From: Luidia sarsii
Taxonomy: Eukaryota > Echinodermata > Asteroidea > Paxillosida > Luidiidae
DNA length: 64,000 nt
Assembly (NCBI GenBank): GCA_949987565.1
Contig: OX465102.1
Location: forward strand, 17,992,968-18,056,967
Reading direction: 5' to 3'
Of the stretch, positions 1-13,000 are shown in pieces. Each line of letters starts with the position of its first letter. Position 1 is the stretch's first letter. The notes beneath the pieces were generated by a model, which had not been told where the DNA came from, made no database searches, and worked only from the letters and a program-made list of their open reading frames with translations. A program made the position numbers and the translations under genes.

Positions 1-553
1 TTCGAAAACGTCAGGCCCTCCAACTTTTGAGAAAAAGAAGTGCTTGGATTTGTGGAGGTAGTCGAGATGTTTTGTTGCGGGTATTCAGCGCTTGTTATTG
101 CTTGGACTAAACCAGTCAGGATGTGGGATCTGACTTGCTGTACGAATGTACACGACCACATATACATGTATACACGATGTACTTTACATACATGTACATG
201 TACATCCACTGCGCTACTTTCTAATCAGTCTGCCATTGATGCAGGCTTTCACCAAACCTTAGAATACGGTACCATTGTGTGCGCTCTCTCTCTCTCTCTC
301 TCTGGCTCTCTCTCTTGAAAAAAAAAAATCTTGGTCGTTCTTTTGGATGGAGGGCAAGCTTTATTTAGCCCTTCCCCCCTGTCATTGGAGGGGGGAGGAG
401 GGATGGATTGCCCATTCCTCCGTCCACTTTTGACTGACAATAGGTAAGAGGTTTTTGGAGGAGCGGGCGATGAAACAAGTGGAGAGGACGGGGACAATAG
501 AGAGGCTGGGGTTTTGGCTCCGGGCCCTGAATATAACTGTCTGCCCCCCCCTT

Positions 554-676
<123 letters not shown>

Positions 677-1363
677 TGCAAAGGATTGGGCTCTTTGCAT
701 TCCAACGATTGTAGTCCGCGCTAAGACCGCAGGTATTTTTTTTTTTTTATGCAACAACCCCAGCATATGTATACACGCAGACCCCGATGATGATAGTGTT
801 GATGCTCTGCAGTGGACAAGGATGGACTGCTTTGCTAGCGATCGCACCATGACATTGGGAATCAGTGTGCAGCACAGTGGGACGAGCGTGCACATGGGCT
901 AGAGGACAATCTCGTCCCTCGCAATACCAGGAGGGGAGTTATACATGACCCTAGATACTCTGGTATGTACGGTGTGTGTATATTGGTGGGGAGAGAGATT
1001 TTAATCGCCTCTTGAGTCAACACTGGAGGTATTTTTTTTTTTTTTTTAAGGCCCGGTGCCTTGCGCCGATAGTGAATGCATTGAGGTCTCTCAGTCTCAC
1101 AGAATCGCAGCATTGAACAATGCCATTTTTTGTCCTCAATATTTTTATTGATCTGAGTTTTAAATAAGGACGTTTGTCACATATCAAACGTACTTAAGAA
1201 ATGGTTCGTAATAAGTTCGAACACTTGACATTTTGTGTACAAACCCTATGGCCTTATCGGAAGAAATTCTTTGTTTTCCCAGTTAGTGCCTCTCAGTTTT
1301 CAATCCCAACTACTGTACGGTATTCCTTTCGCAATCAAACCTGTTCACACTGTATAAATGCTG

Positions 1364-2228
1364 TACTGCATGTACATGTACATGTATAGGTTTTGTTTTT
1401 ATGTTGCATACTGTACAAGTACATGTACATGTACATGTAAATGAAACTCCTTCTCTTGGTTGTACATGTACATTGTACATGTACATGTATGTATCTACTA
1501 CAAGGTACATGTACAGTACCATGGAGAAAGGATGATGTACTTGTGTGGACAGTGGAAGAATCACTGTTGAAAAGTGGGATTGAGTATGTGGTGCTAACAT
1601 GCATTTTGTACATGTACAGGCACTGTACCAGTACAGTACAGTACAGTATGTAGTACTGTATGTACCTGTACACATGTACATGTACATGTACAGTATACAT
1701 ATGTGCACATGTACATGTACAAAGTACATATGGGCATATTTGCACACTAGTGTGTACGTACATGTAGCATATTCGGGAACTTTGACAAGGTAGTGTAAAC
1801 AGGCAAAAGATTGATGGGTCATTACTTAGGTATGTGCATGTATGTGAAATATTTTAACCAGAAACCCATATGAAAAGTGTGTACAGTGTACATGTAGTTT
1901 CTCGGTTGTACATGTATAGTCATGGAGGAAGTGCACGAGAACAACGCAATGTCTCCACAAGGATAAAAAAATGGGTATACAGGTACTGTATGTATATGTA
2001 TACATGATTGTTACAATCATGTACATTTACTGTACACTGTACATGTACATGTACACTGTACATGTACATGTGTACATGTAAACGTACATGTACATGTTCT
2101 ACAATGTACTGTACATGTACATGTACATATGTACGTACATGTACATGTACATATACATACATGTACTGTACATGTCATACTGTACACACACTGTACATAT
2201 GTACATGTACATGTACATGTACAGTATG
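1364..2228. repeat. Degenerate ACATGT hexamer satellite
   Basis: TACATG/ACATGT units, each its own reverse complement, dominate this stretch, with TACAGTAC interruptions. Smaller patches recur at 3690-3775, 4670-4735 and 20575-20605. Confidence 0.95.
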
Positions 2229-2669
2229 ACTTTGCGCAGTGCTGCGCTCCTGTATGCCTGCACAGTACACACAACACTTGATCAATTCGGAATGCACACA
2301 CTGTGCTCACAATCCCCTCCGTCCCGTTCAGTTCCATTCAGACACACAAAAAATGGCAAGTATTTCCGAATAAATAAAAAAAAAGGCCCGCTTGAAATTC
2401 GTCACTGTGCACAATGGGGTCCGGTGAATGGAAGGAATTCTGAGGAAAAATAATCAAGCCTTTGTGTGGGCTCAATCAATTTGAAATGTCTCTCCCCCCC
2501 CCCTCTCCTCTCTCCATCTTTTGTCCGTGTTGTTTGGAGAGTTCTACAAAACACTCACTTTGCCACATGTACACAACACATGTACCTACAATGTACATGT
2601 ACAGTACAAGTGCAGGTACATTCACGACTAATATAGTTAGCAGGCATGCATTGTATTAAGTCTGGAACT

Positions 2670-3165
2670 TTGTTTTCATTCTCAAAAGTCTAAAATTTAA
2701 CAGAGACTATGATTAAATTTCTAATGGTCAAATTTGACCGTCATTCCCACTTGGACTTTTGAGTCGGTCAATTTAACAGAGATGATGGTTAAATTAAAGT
2801 AATAGAGCTGGCAATGTTACGGCTCATGATGGTCAAGTGTCAGCCGGATACACAACGTACATGTACATGTGTACATTTAGCATGCGACATGAAGCAGACA
2901 TTGTGCACAGTTCAAGTACAGTGTACGTGTTACGTTATAGGCCAGATGTGGTTTTTTACCAAGTCGCGTTTTACTGAGTGGTGCGTTTCCACTGGACTAA
3001 TCGACTCGGTTAAACTTACCCAGTCACTTTGACTGGGCAGAGTTTGGCCGGTAAAAGTAACCATTCGGCTTGGTTAAATTAACCGAGAGGGAATTTATCT
3101 GGGCCGTTTCCACTGGACTTAAAATGGGAAAAGTAACCATCATCTCGGTTACTTTGATTTCCGGA
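2670..3165. mobile_element. TIR element family A (TTTCCACTGGACTTAAA), diverged copy
   Basis: Repeated words such as GTCAATTTAACAGAGATG, CTCGGTTAAACTTACC and TTTCCACTGGACTTAAAATG recur at 57600-57960 and, more diverged, at 19829-20405. Non-autonomous; no coding sequence. Confidence 0.6.
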
Positions 3166-3977
3166 TGATTTGATCCTCGTAAGACAACAAGTGGCAGGTT
3201 TGAGGTTACAGATGGTTCAGTCAATTACCGATATTTTAAGTGTTAAAGAAAATAAACGTTCCTGATCAGCCCTCTCCCCGAAACAGTTACCAAGACTCGA
3301 CGTCAACTATCTATTGTCATTGAACAAAAATATTTCAAAGCTTTTGAATTTGTTTTATTTTTTTTATTTTTTTTTATTGCACTCTGAACAATGGCTATTT
3401 TTAGAGTAGTAGTCATCCTTTCGTCATTTCTGACGGTGGTGTAGCAGTCGTCGGCACTTCTTGGATTTCTTGTTCATATTGCACTCTGAACAATGCCTAC
3501 ATGTATTTTTAGAGTAACATAATAAACATACTTTACACAAATTGTTCCAAACTGCCTTCTGGCTTAAAATGACCGAAATGCAAGTTTAGAAAAATCTACA
3601 GGGCTTGATGTTTCAGTCCTATATGTAGCAACACCTTTCTCGGGAGGAAATTTCTCTCTCCGTGAGGAAGATGTACCGCTACATGAACATGGCTACACTC
3701 TACTTCTACTACATGTGTACATACAATACATACATGTACATGTCATGGCACATGCACATGTACATGTACATGTACATATTTATTAGTATTTATTCAGCCA
3801 TCACAAACACAGTTCACAATTGCAGACAATACTTCCAGATGGGCTTGGAACAGCAAAAGCTAAGTAATTACTATGGTCCTTACTCCTTAGACCTGCTGCC
3901 CCTTAGACCTACGCACATGTATTTTACAAAGAGGATTCTAACGTGAATATTTGTCTCCTTCTTTTTTGTCTTCCCAG

Positions 3978-4018
3978 ATTAACCAAGCCACACACCTTTG
4001 CAGAGTGCTCTGGAGATG
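3978..4018 (+). CDS. WWC: WWC exon: WW1-WW2 linker microexon (41 nt)
   Basis: The segment sits between TTCCCAG and GTAAGC and encodes LTKPHTFAECSGD. This matches the KIBRA linker between its two WW domains (TKPLTFADCISDE in human). It starts with the last base of a codon and ends in phase 1, exactly as the next exon requires. Confidence 0.88.
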
Positions 4019-7000
4019 GTAAGCCCAGTTCACATTAAGCTTTACCATCAAAGTAAAAGTAACCCCCCAAAATCCCAGAAACCATATTTACATGTAAAAA
4101 GATTTCCCCCTCTTCCACGAATAAAGGATGTCACAGTCATTTCTGCCTGTAGTGGATTTTTTTTTCCCCCAAAGGAAGATTTATTTTTACACAAATGAAA
4201 GAATTTGGGGAATTCATCAACTTTCTTTTTTTACATACTATGCTTTTTTTTTTTCAAGGAAAGGCCTACAGTTTATGAAAAAAGAACATCGGCATTGACC
4301 CCCACCCCGACAAAAACCAGGGGCATGGGTTCATAGCCTGCGGTTGTCAGAGGAATGCTGTCAGTGCTGGCTGAACCCTCAAACAATTATGTCTGTGGTT
4401 TTTTTCTCATTTCATCGAGGCCACATGCATGCAGTACAAAGTGTATCTCATCCCTATGGTGTTTTGTGAACAGCAGAACCAATATGTCATCCATTCAGTA
4501 GTTTTATCCATGTAGTTTGCATGTCGCACCTCAGATTTTTTTACTTGTGGGCCACGTAGAGTTGCCTTTCACAATTCATTGTATTCATTCTCTTGTTGGT
4601 CTCAGGTGTGTCTAATAGGATTTATTTTGAAATCCTTTTTATCTTTTTTCCAATAAATCCACACTCGACAGTGTACATGTACATGTATGTATACTACATG
4701 TATACATTTACTGTAGGTACTGTACATGTACATGTATGTGTGTCTCATCTCTATGGTGTTTTGTGTACAGAGCAGAGCCGACAAGATCTTACATTTTTTT
4801 TATTACAGGGTGTACCAGATTTTACTTGGGCTACATGTTCAGTATGTAATGTACAGTGTATCTATACATGTAGATCATTGTCAGTCAATTCATTGTAGTC
4901 ATTCACTCATTGGGTAATGATTATTTCAAAATCGTCTTGTCTTACATGTATTTCCGATAAAGCCACATGCATGTACATACATGTAGTACGCTTTGCGATC
5001 ATCGCAAACGGCAAAATCAATCACTTAGTCTGAAATCCATCGCAACTGAGTGATTTCAGACTTAGCAAATGATTTTGGCTTTTGCGATGATCGCAAAGCG
5101 TTAGTGAAATCGGCCCCTGAACGGTTTACTAGGACCTTGTATTCTACAGTACATGTACAATGTAGCAGTAAAGTGAAGGCTGGTGCATGTTCCCTTCACA
5201 AACTGGAATGTACGACATGCTATGATACCTGCGAGCCAATGTGGGCAGGGATGAACCCAATGGGAGAAAATACATCTTCTGGTCAGCACCAAGAAAACTT
5301 GAAGAATCCTGCACCCAAAAAAATTATGTGGCAACTCTAACAGTCCAACACCTCAGGCAAGACTTTGTGTGGGACACATCGGATCAGTGTGTGCGTGTAT
5401 TTAGCGACTCGAGAAGTGTGGGCTGTTGTCTTTCTTTGAAAAGTGAAGACGGCCCACCGGGTTCACTGACCCCACAGATTCTAGCGGCCTGATGCTGATT
5501 TCAGCGGCCACTGGCCACTAATATCTCACTCTTTTGTATCTTCTGGTTGTTTATTTGTTTCCTTTTTTTGTTTCAGAGTTGCCTTTTGGATGGGAGGAGG
5601 CTTATGATCATGTCATAGGTGTTTACTACATCGATCACATTAATCGTAAGTACATACACATTCATGTCAAAAGTTAGAGGGCTTGACGTTTCAATCTTAG
5701 CAGGACCTTTCTCAAAGGCAAAGTACACATTGGTTGGGTTTTGGGGGTGTGTTTTTTTTTTTGGGGGGGGGGTTCTTCAAATTTTCCTTACTGTATGGAA
5801 ATGGTGCAAACTGCTTACTGACTAAATTGAAAAACCTGCATCCTCTTTGTGTGATCCCCGAGCTGCTGTAGCCAGGTTTACAATGTTGTTTTGCATCTGA
5901 ATGAAAGCAGGGATTGTGATCCCTGGAGATGTACGTCAGTTGATGGTTGAATTGCTTCTGACTGGCACCCCAACCCAGCAAAGAATAGTTGCCTATTTGG
6001 GAGGCCTTCATTTAAGGGCTGGAGAGGGACATTTGTGACCCGACCCGCTCTATGAAGATGAGATGCTTCTCGTAAAGCCCCAATCTTCGTGGAACACTCA
6101 GGGCGACTGAAAAAAAAGTTGTGGGGTGAAAAAAATCTATTGAAAAATGCATGCAATAAATATCACATTCAAGCTCATTTTCTGCTGTCATCTAGGGATC
6201 TGAAGTGTACAAACATGTTGCCAAGCTTCTTTTTCTTAGTGGAGTCAGAAATTGGTCATCTTTTTTACCTTTCACAGAAACCAATCAAATTGAGGACCCC
6301 CGCGTAGAATGGCGTCGGGAGAAAGAGATGATGTTGAATGAGTACCTGACCACGCAGACGTGCGAGGACGACACACAGGCCAAGCAGGAGATATGTAACG
6401 TCAAACAGCAGCGTCTACAGCTTGCCGAGAATGAGGTCAGTATGGCCCTCTTTTACGATTCCATGGATCGGGCTCGGGCTCGGGCTTGGGCTCCGTCCGA
6501 CAAAAGCTGAAAATCCCGGTTGTGTGGTTTGTCACCAAATTTGAAGGTTTGCTGGCTTGATAAGTATAGGGGCCATTTTCATAGAGCCGCTAATCTTGCA
6601 ACTCATGTAGCAACTTGCGTCAATGTGAATCTTTGTCATGATTCGCATTGATTTTTTCTAAGCTGTAAAGAGCCTTTGTTTGAAATGTGGACAATAGTCA
6701 AATAAACGGCACTCCAATCTCGGAGGTCCCGGCACGAAGTGGTTAATAAGCACCAACATTTGCTGAAGCAAGACAAATCTTCCTCAAAAGAATCAGGTTG
6801 CCAGCCAAAGTTCCACTTGTGTTTCAAGTGAAGCAACTGATATTAGAATACAACTTACAAGTCAAGTATAGTGGAATGTCGCTATAACGAACACAGATAT
6901 ACCGAACATTATAACGAACATGCCCTTTGGCGCTCGATTTTGTGTCCAAAATATGTGGCTGCAACTGCTACATAACAAATTACCGCAATACCAAAACAAT

Positions 7001-10000
7001 TTCATGGATCCTAGTTATAGCGACGTTCCACTGTACAACAAGCATCAAGTGAAATATGCTTGGCAATCTCGTCTCAACCAGGGGAGAATTTCCTTGCTTA
7101 GCAGATTTTCACGCTTGAGCAGCTCTATGAAATTGGGCTTGAGAGCATTCACCAAGAAACTGGAGCCAAAGGCTTGTTTCTACACGCCTGTGACATTGAA
7201 ATGGGTATTATGTAACCGAAGCCCAAAGCCTAAGCCTTCATTACCTTTCCCAGACGTGTTGTAAGCACTGTATACACACCATGCTTTGCCCAAAATCATG
7301 CTGGGAAAAAAAGCTACTGTCTCTCTGATATCTTTCAATTTGGTTCTCTGGAAATGCACGGTAAACATCAACATGTGTGTATGTTTGTTTATTTTCTACT
7401 GCAGGTTCAACACTTGAACGACGCCCTAACAGGCTGGCACTCAAAAACAAGCTGTAAGTCTCTCAATTCAAGAGAAATACTTCCTTTAACATTAAAAAAA
7501 AAAAATAGTTTTCAGTTTCTTGTTCACTCTAAACTCTGTTTTCTAACTCATTAAGTAAAATGGAATGTTGCAGTTTGCAACATTTTTGTATATCACAGTA
7601 GAACGTTGTTATAACAAATGCCGATAAACCAAACATTTGGCTATAACGGACATGCCCTTTGGCTGCCGATTTTTGTGAACAAAATATGTTGCCACAGCTG
7701 CTACCGTATAACGAATGACCGCTATATGGAAAAGTTTTCATGGATCCCGGGATTCAGTAAATTTTAAATACTCTGGCATCTCCCGTCCTATAGTACACCC
7801 ACAGCTGGCCTATCAGCAGTTGTTATTGCCTGTCAGTCAAAGAGTGGCACACAAATTCCTCATTCCAGGCCAGATTGATCTTGTGAATAATATACTCAAG
7901 TTCTTCTTACAGAGAGCATTATATGTTGTTTGCGTATTGTAACTCATGGGTTGTCTTTTTGGCCAAATTCAGTGAACTCCAACAGTTCCACGGGTAGTAC
8001 TCGCTATGACCCGGACTTGCTCAAGGTGGAAGTGGCCAACGCAAGGGCGAGAGTGGCGCAGATACGCAGCGAGTTACAGCACATGAAGGCCCAGGTCTAC
8101 CTACAGAACCAGGAGTACAGGTGAATGATAGGAGGAAGGGGGAATGACGGTAACCAATGCCAATGGCTTATTGTTGCATACACTGTGACTACCCGTATGA
8201 CAGATAATACCCCCCAAAAAACCTGGGTGCATTCAATTGGCTTCCCAGGCTTCTACCCTGGTCAGCCCCGGCTGAATGTGATGTCACTTCCCCTAATTTA
8301 CCCAGGGGGACACAGGGTCACTCAGTGGTAGCCAGGGTCTACCCGGGGAGAAGCTTTTCAAACACACCTTATCTACAGACTGACAATAGTGAGCAACAAG
8401 AAGGATGTAAGACTTCCGGAAAATTCTGGAAATTTCCGGATATTTCCGGATTTCCGGAAATGGCGTCATTTTATTATTATTTATTCATTAATTTTTAATT
8501 TTTTTTAATTATTATTTTTTAATGTCAAATAGGTATCTCAAACTTCTCATTTTATCTGTTAAAACCCTAAAATCTGAAGGGCGCCTGCACCCCTGCCTTG
8601 AATCTCTCGGTCGCGTAAGCGCTCACTTGCAGTCGCATCTCTCAGTCATGTAAGCGCTCACTTGCAGTCGCACAATTTATTGGCCTTCAGTGATTTTCAG
8701 GAAATGACTTTGTCGGTCACTTACAGTACATCCCTGAACAAGGCGTACATTCATGGAAGTCACCATCTCGGAGAGAAAACAATTTGTAGAGGTTCATGTA
8801 GTGATATTTGAACACTTTTTGGGGTGTAATTGGATGTTTTGCAGGGGAAATGAGAAAGCTTGCAGCAATCCCGAGATTCGATTCCAGTCTGACGATGGAT
8901 TGCACTACCCGGAGGTGAGGAAATTAAAGCAAAACTCAAAGGCCCAATACACCATTGGGAACGGAAAACGGAAAACTTTGATGTCCACAGATTTCCTTCT
9001 AATTTGCACAGTTTGGAGATGGTCATGATGGAATCCTCATGTTAAAATCTTACGGTCTGGGATGCTGATACTTATCAAGAAATCTTCACTCAAGCATCGC
9101 CAAATAGTTTATAACTTGCGAGTAATAAACTATTTCTTAAACCTGGAAAAGTCGTGGAATTTATCAATTGTTTTCCCAGGCCTAAAAAAGTCATGGAAAT
9201 TTGAAAAAAAATAACTATTATAAATGATTATTTTTCAATTTATGTCCATTTATAATACAGTTGAACGTCGCTATAATGAACTTCCCGGGATCCATGAAAA
9301 TTGTTTGGTATGGCAGTTGTTTGTTATAGTGATGTTCCACTGTTTACATTTTTTTTTTTTTTCAAATTGATTTCAAATTGATTTCTATTTTCAAATTGAT
9401 TTCAAATTGATTTCTATTTTCAAATTGATTTCAAATTGATATCTATTTTCTAATTGATTTCAAATTGATTTCTATTTTCAAATTGATTTCTATTTTCAAA
9501 TTGATTTCTGTTTTCAAATTGATTTCTATTTTCAAATTGATTTCTATTTTCAAATTGATTTCTATTTTCAAATTGATTTCTATTTTCAAATTGATTTCTA
9601 TTTTCAAAATGATTTAAAAATGGTTTCAAAATGATTTCAAAATGATTTCTATTTTCAAACAAAATACAGTGATGTCCATTATTTGGACACTAATCACCTA
9701 TGTAAGTTTAGATAAGATTTGCCGAGGAAACAAAGGTCGATAGAAATGAAGGTGTTGTTCATCGCGGTGGTACAGGTAGGGAGATCAAAGTCACACAATG
9801 TATCGTTGCTGGTAGCGACGTTTCTGTTGCTGTATTTGCTAACCTTCATCAGGCAACTGAATGGATGCTGCGGCGTCCGTTTATATCCGCTCCGCAGGCT
9901 TCTGTGCATCGGTTTACGGAGGTTGTAGTGGTGAACATGCAGAAACAAAGGTCCTGTATTTTTTTTAAATGTGACCGTTGAAAAGTTATAGATTTTATTC

Positions 10001-13000
10001 TTGGAGGTGTTGCAAGAACCCACGGCAAAGGCTTGTACTTGGTACCAGCGCTGAGTAACCTCTCTTGATGCTCTCACTCCCAGTCCCAAGTTCCCTCCGT
10101 GGTCTACTCCCAGCACAAACTCAACACCACCTTGCAGAGTGACCTCCCGGGCCACTTCCATTACATGGGCGGGGGTAGACTGGCCGAGAAGGAGAGGGTC
10201 AGGATGAAGTACGAAGATGCTCAAAGACGGTGAGCATTTCCCCCCAAGATGTCTGCCAGCTCCTTTAAGATTTTTCGGCTTGTCGTCTGGCAGTGTCTGT
10301 GTTTGATTTTTGGCATTTGCTTGAAGTGTGTCAATGTTGACGTCTTGCCCTTCCAAGGTTACTCTATTGCGTGGCGGTCAGATTTCTGTTTGTAGTGTCT
10401 TTATAAACAAGACTTTGCATGGTGGATGAAACAATATACGAGGGTTTGCGGTGACACCATGTATAATATAAGGTCTCTTAAAGAAGAGGTACATGTATGG
10501 TTCACTCAGGTTCTTTTCTTTAAGAGACCTTATACATGGTGTCACCGCAAACGCTCTTATATCAGTGTCTTTATTTCGTCTTCTAGACTATAGCAACTCA
10601 TTTGTTAGTCAAGAATTCTGAGCAGAACTGGGAGAGGGTGGTTGGTCTGAAACAAGACATGAGCCACCATCCCTTTTGTTGGTACATATAGACTGCCAAC
10701 TAAAAGCTGACAAATTGAACTGATTGGTGACTAGTCTGAAGCAAGGCATTGGTTTCCATCCAGCCAAGGGTGACAAATAGTACTGGAAGGGTTGACTTGT
10801 CCAAACCAAGGTACACGTAGTCCTGAGCCTCCATCCCTATTGGTATTTGCATGATTAATAAACTCAGTCCTATTCGTTCCTTTCAGAGTGTGTCTGTTGC
10901 AGATTCAAATTTCTGAGTTGGACGATCAGAGTCCATCTTGTCAGAATGAGACTGACAAGGATAAACTTCTTCTAATATCGGTAAGAAATATTTATGAGTT
11001 GTTTTTTTTGGTCTCAGCTGGCCACCAACAGATCCATGTGGCCTCCAACAAATTCACAGGGCAGAAAAAGATCTACATGGCCACCAAAAGATCCCCTTAG
11101 CTGCCAAAATATTCAATTGGCCGCCCAAAGATTTAATTGGCCGCCAAAAGATTCAATTGGCCGCCAAAAGATCACTTGGCCACCAAAAGATCCACCTTGC
11201 CACCAAAAGATCCACTTGGCAGCCAAAAGAATTATGTGGTTGCCAACAGATTCAATTGACAAACAAAAGATCCAAGTGGCTACTGAAAGATCCACATGGC
11301 CACCCCAAAATCTGCATGGCTACCAAAATTGATCTATTTTGCCACTACAAGATCCATTTGGCCACCAACAGATGTGCTCCAGTGGGCCCCACTGGCCACT
11401 GAATGACAAAAAAACAAACTGGCAATCCCTGCATGTCTTAATTGTCTGTTTTGGGGACTTCCCCCCCCCCTCTTCTAACCGAAGGAGAAAGAAGAGCTGC
11501 TGAGGGAGTTGAGAAGCGTCTCCCAGCACAAGAGAACGGCCGAGGAGAGGAAGCAGATAGAGGCTGAGAAGCACGTCCTGATTGAGCAGATCCAGAAGGC
11601 CAAGGAGGAAGTCACCAGGGTGCTACATAACCGGTAAGCACCCTTGCGCAAAGCCTTACTGTGCTGCGACAAGGAGGATTTGCGAGCGCACTGTGTGGAG
11701 TGTCCCTTTAACGACTTCACGCCGGGTGTTTTTCCAGTGCCATTGACTGCCATACGGTTTTGAACAATGCGTCATTTTCAAATTTCTTAAAATTTAGTGG
11801 GCCTGACATTTCGATCCTAGCAGGACCTTTCTCAAAGGTCTTGCTAGGACCGAAAGTTCCTGCTAGGACCGAAAGTTCCTGCTAGGATCGATAGGTCAGG
11901 CCCACTAAATTTTAAGATTTGTATTTTGGTAATTTTAGTCAGCAAGCAGCTTGCAACATTTTTGTATATCACCTATTTTCAAATTTCGCTAAAACAATCA
12001 GAACAATATATTTCTGTGAAATAAATCAATCAGGGTTTACTATGGGTACAAGAGAGTAAAACCTGGCACAATTCGGACATCGTTCTGGCTTTTGTCAAGA
12101 GATTATCTGTTTGAAAAAGGGCCCATTGTTCGTTGTCAATGGAGTGTAGCGCGACTTGTGTGTGTGTACAGATTGCGGTTAAGAATGTGGGTGTGTGACT
12201 GACGACCGTTGGGCTTTGTGGCATGCCAACACAATGTTTCCCGCTGGACGCTGTATGAACGCACAGAGTTTTAAATTTACGACTTGCCCCCTGTGGATAG
12301 AAGGCGTTTTAACTCGATTGGTTTTAAACTAACATGCTGTCTGAACATAGCCCTAGATTGTTAGATTGGTTTTGATTGAACAAGGCAGGACCTCTCTCAG
12401 AGGTGGAACGATTCTGCGCCGATCACTGCGAACCGTCTCGCGTTTTCTTCCCCGCAGAATCAAATTGCAAGAGAGAAAAGACCAGTTGAATCAGCAGCTA
12501 GCTGAGGTGACACGGGACGCCATTCAGCTGGAGTCGCAGCTGAAAAGGTGAGTTGGAAACAGAAGACTGATGAATGACAGAGGTTTTAAACAGTTAATGC
12601 CAAGAAGCAACCCATTCCTCTGACTGGGAGGGGGGTGGCGTGAGGTTCCCTGATGTCAGTTACGGCTGTTTTAATGTAATCCAAGCCAAAACCTAACCCC
12701 AAACCCATCTCTGAACCCAAACTCAAACCCAACTCGGAACCTAAACCCACATCCTAACTCAAACCCAAATTCAAACTAAACCCTGAACCCGTCACCAACC
12801 CTGAACCCAAACTCACTCTACCCAAACCCAACCCTGAACCCAAACCCAACCCTGAACCCGTCGCCAACCCTGAACCCAAACCCAACTCTGAACCCAAACC
12901 CAACTCTGAGCCCAAACCAAAATCCAAAGTCAAACCCAAACTCAAACCCAAACCCAGTGCCAAGCCTGAACCCAAACCCAACCCTGAACCCATACCCACT

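Noticed and set aside
9694..10356. 220-residue minus-strand frame
   Set aside because: It overlaps the WWC exon at 10084-10229 in antisense and begins in intron. The left part is of interest only for its hammerhead-like core.
10994..11332. 112-residue Trp/Pro/Lys-rich plus-strand frame
   Set aside because: Translation of the 21-bp GGCCACCAAAAGATCCA repeat.
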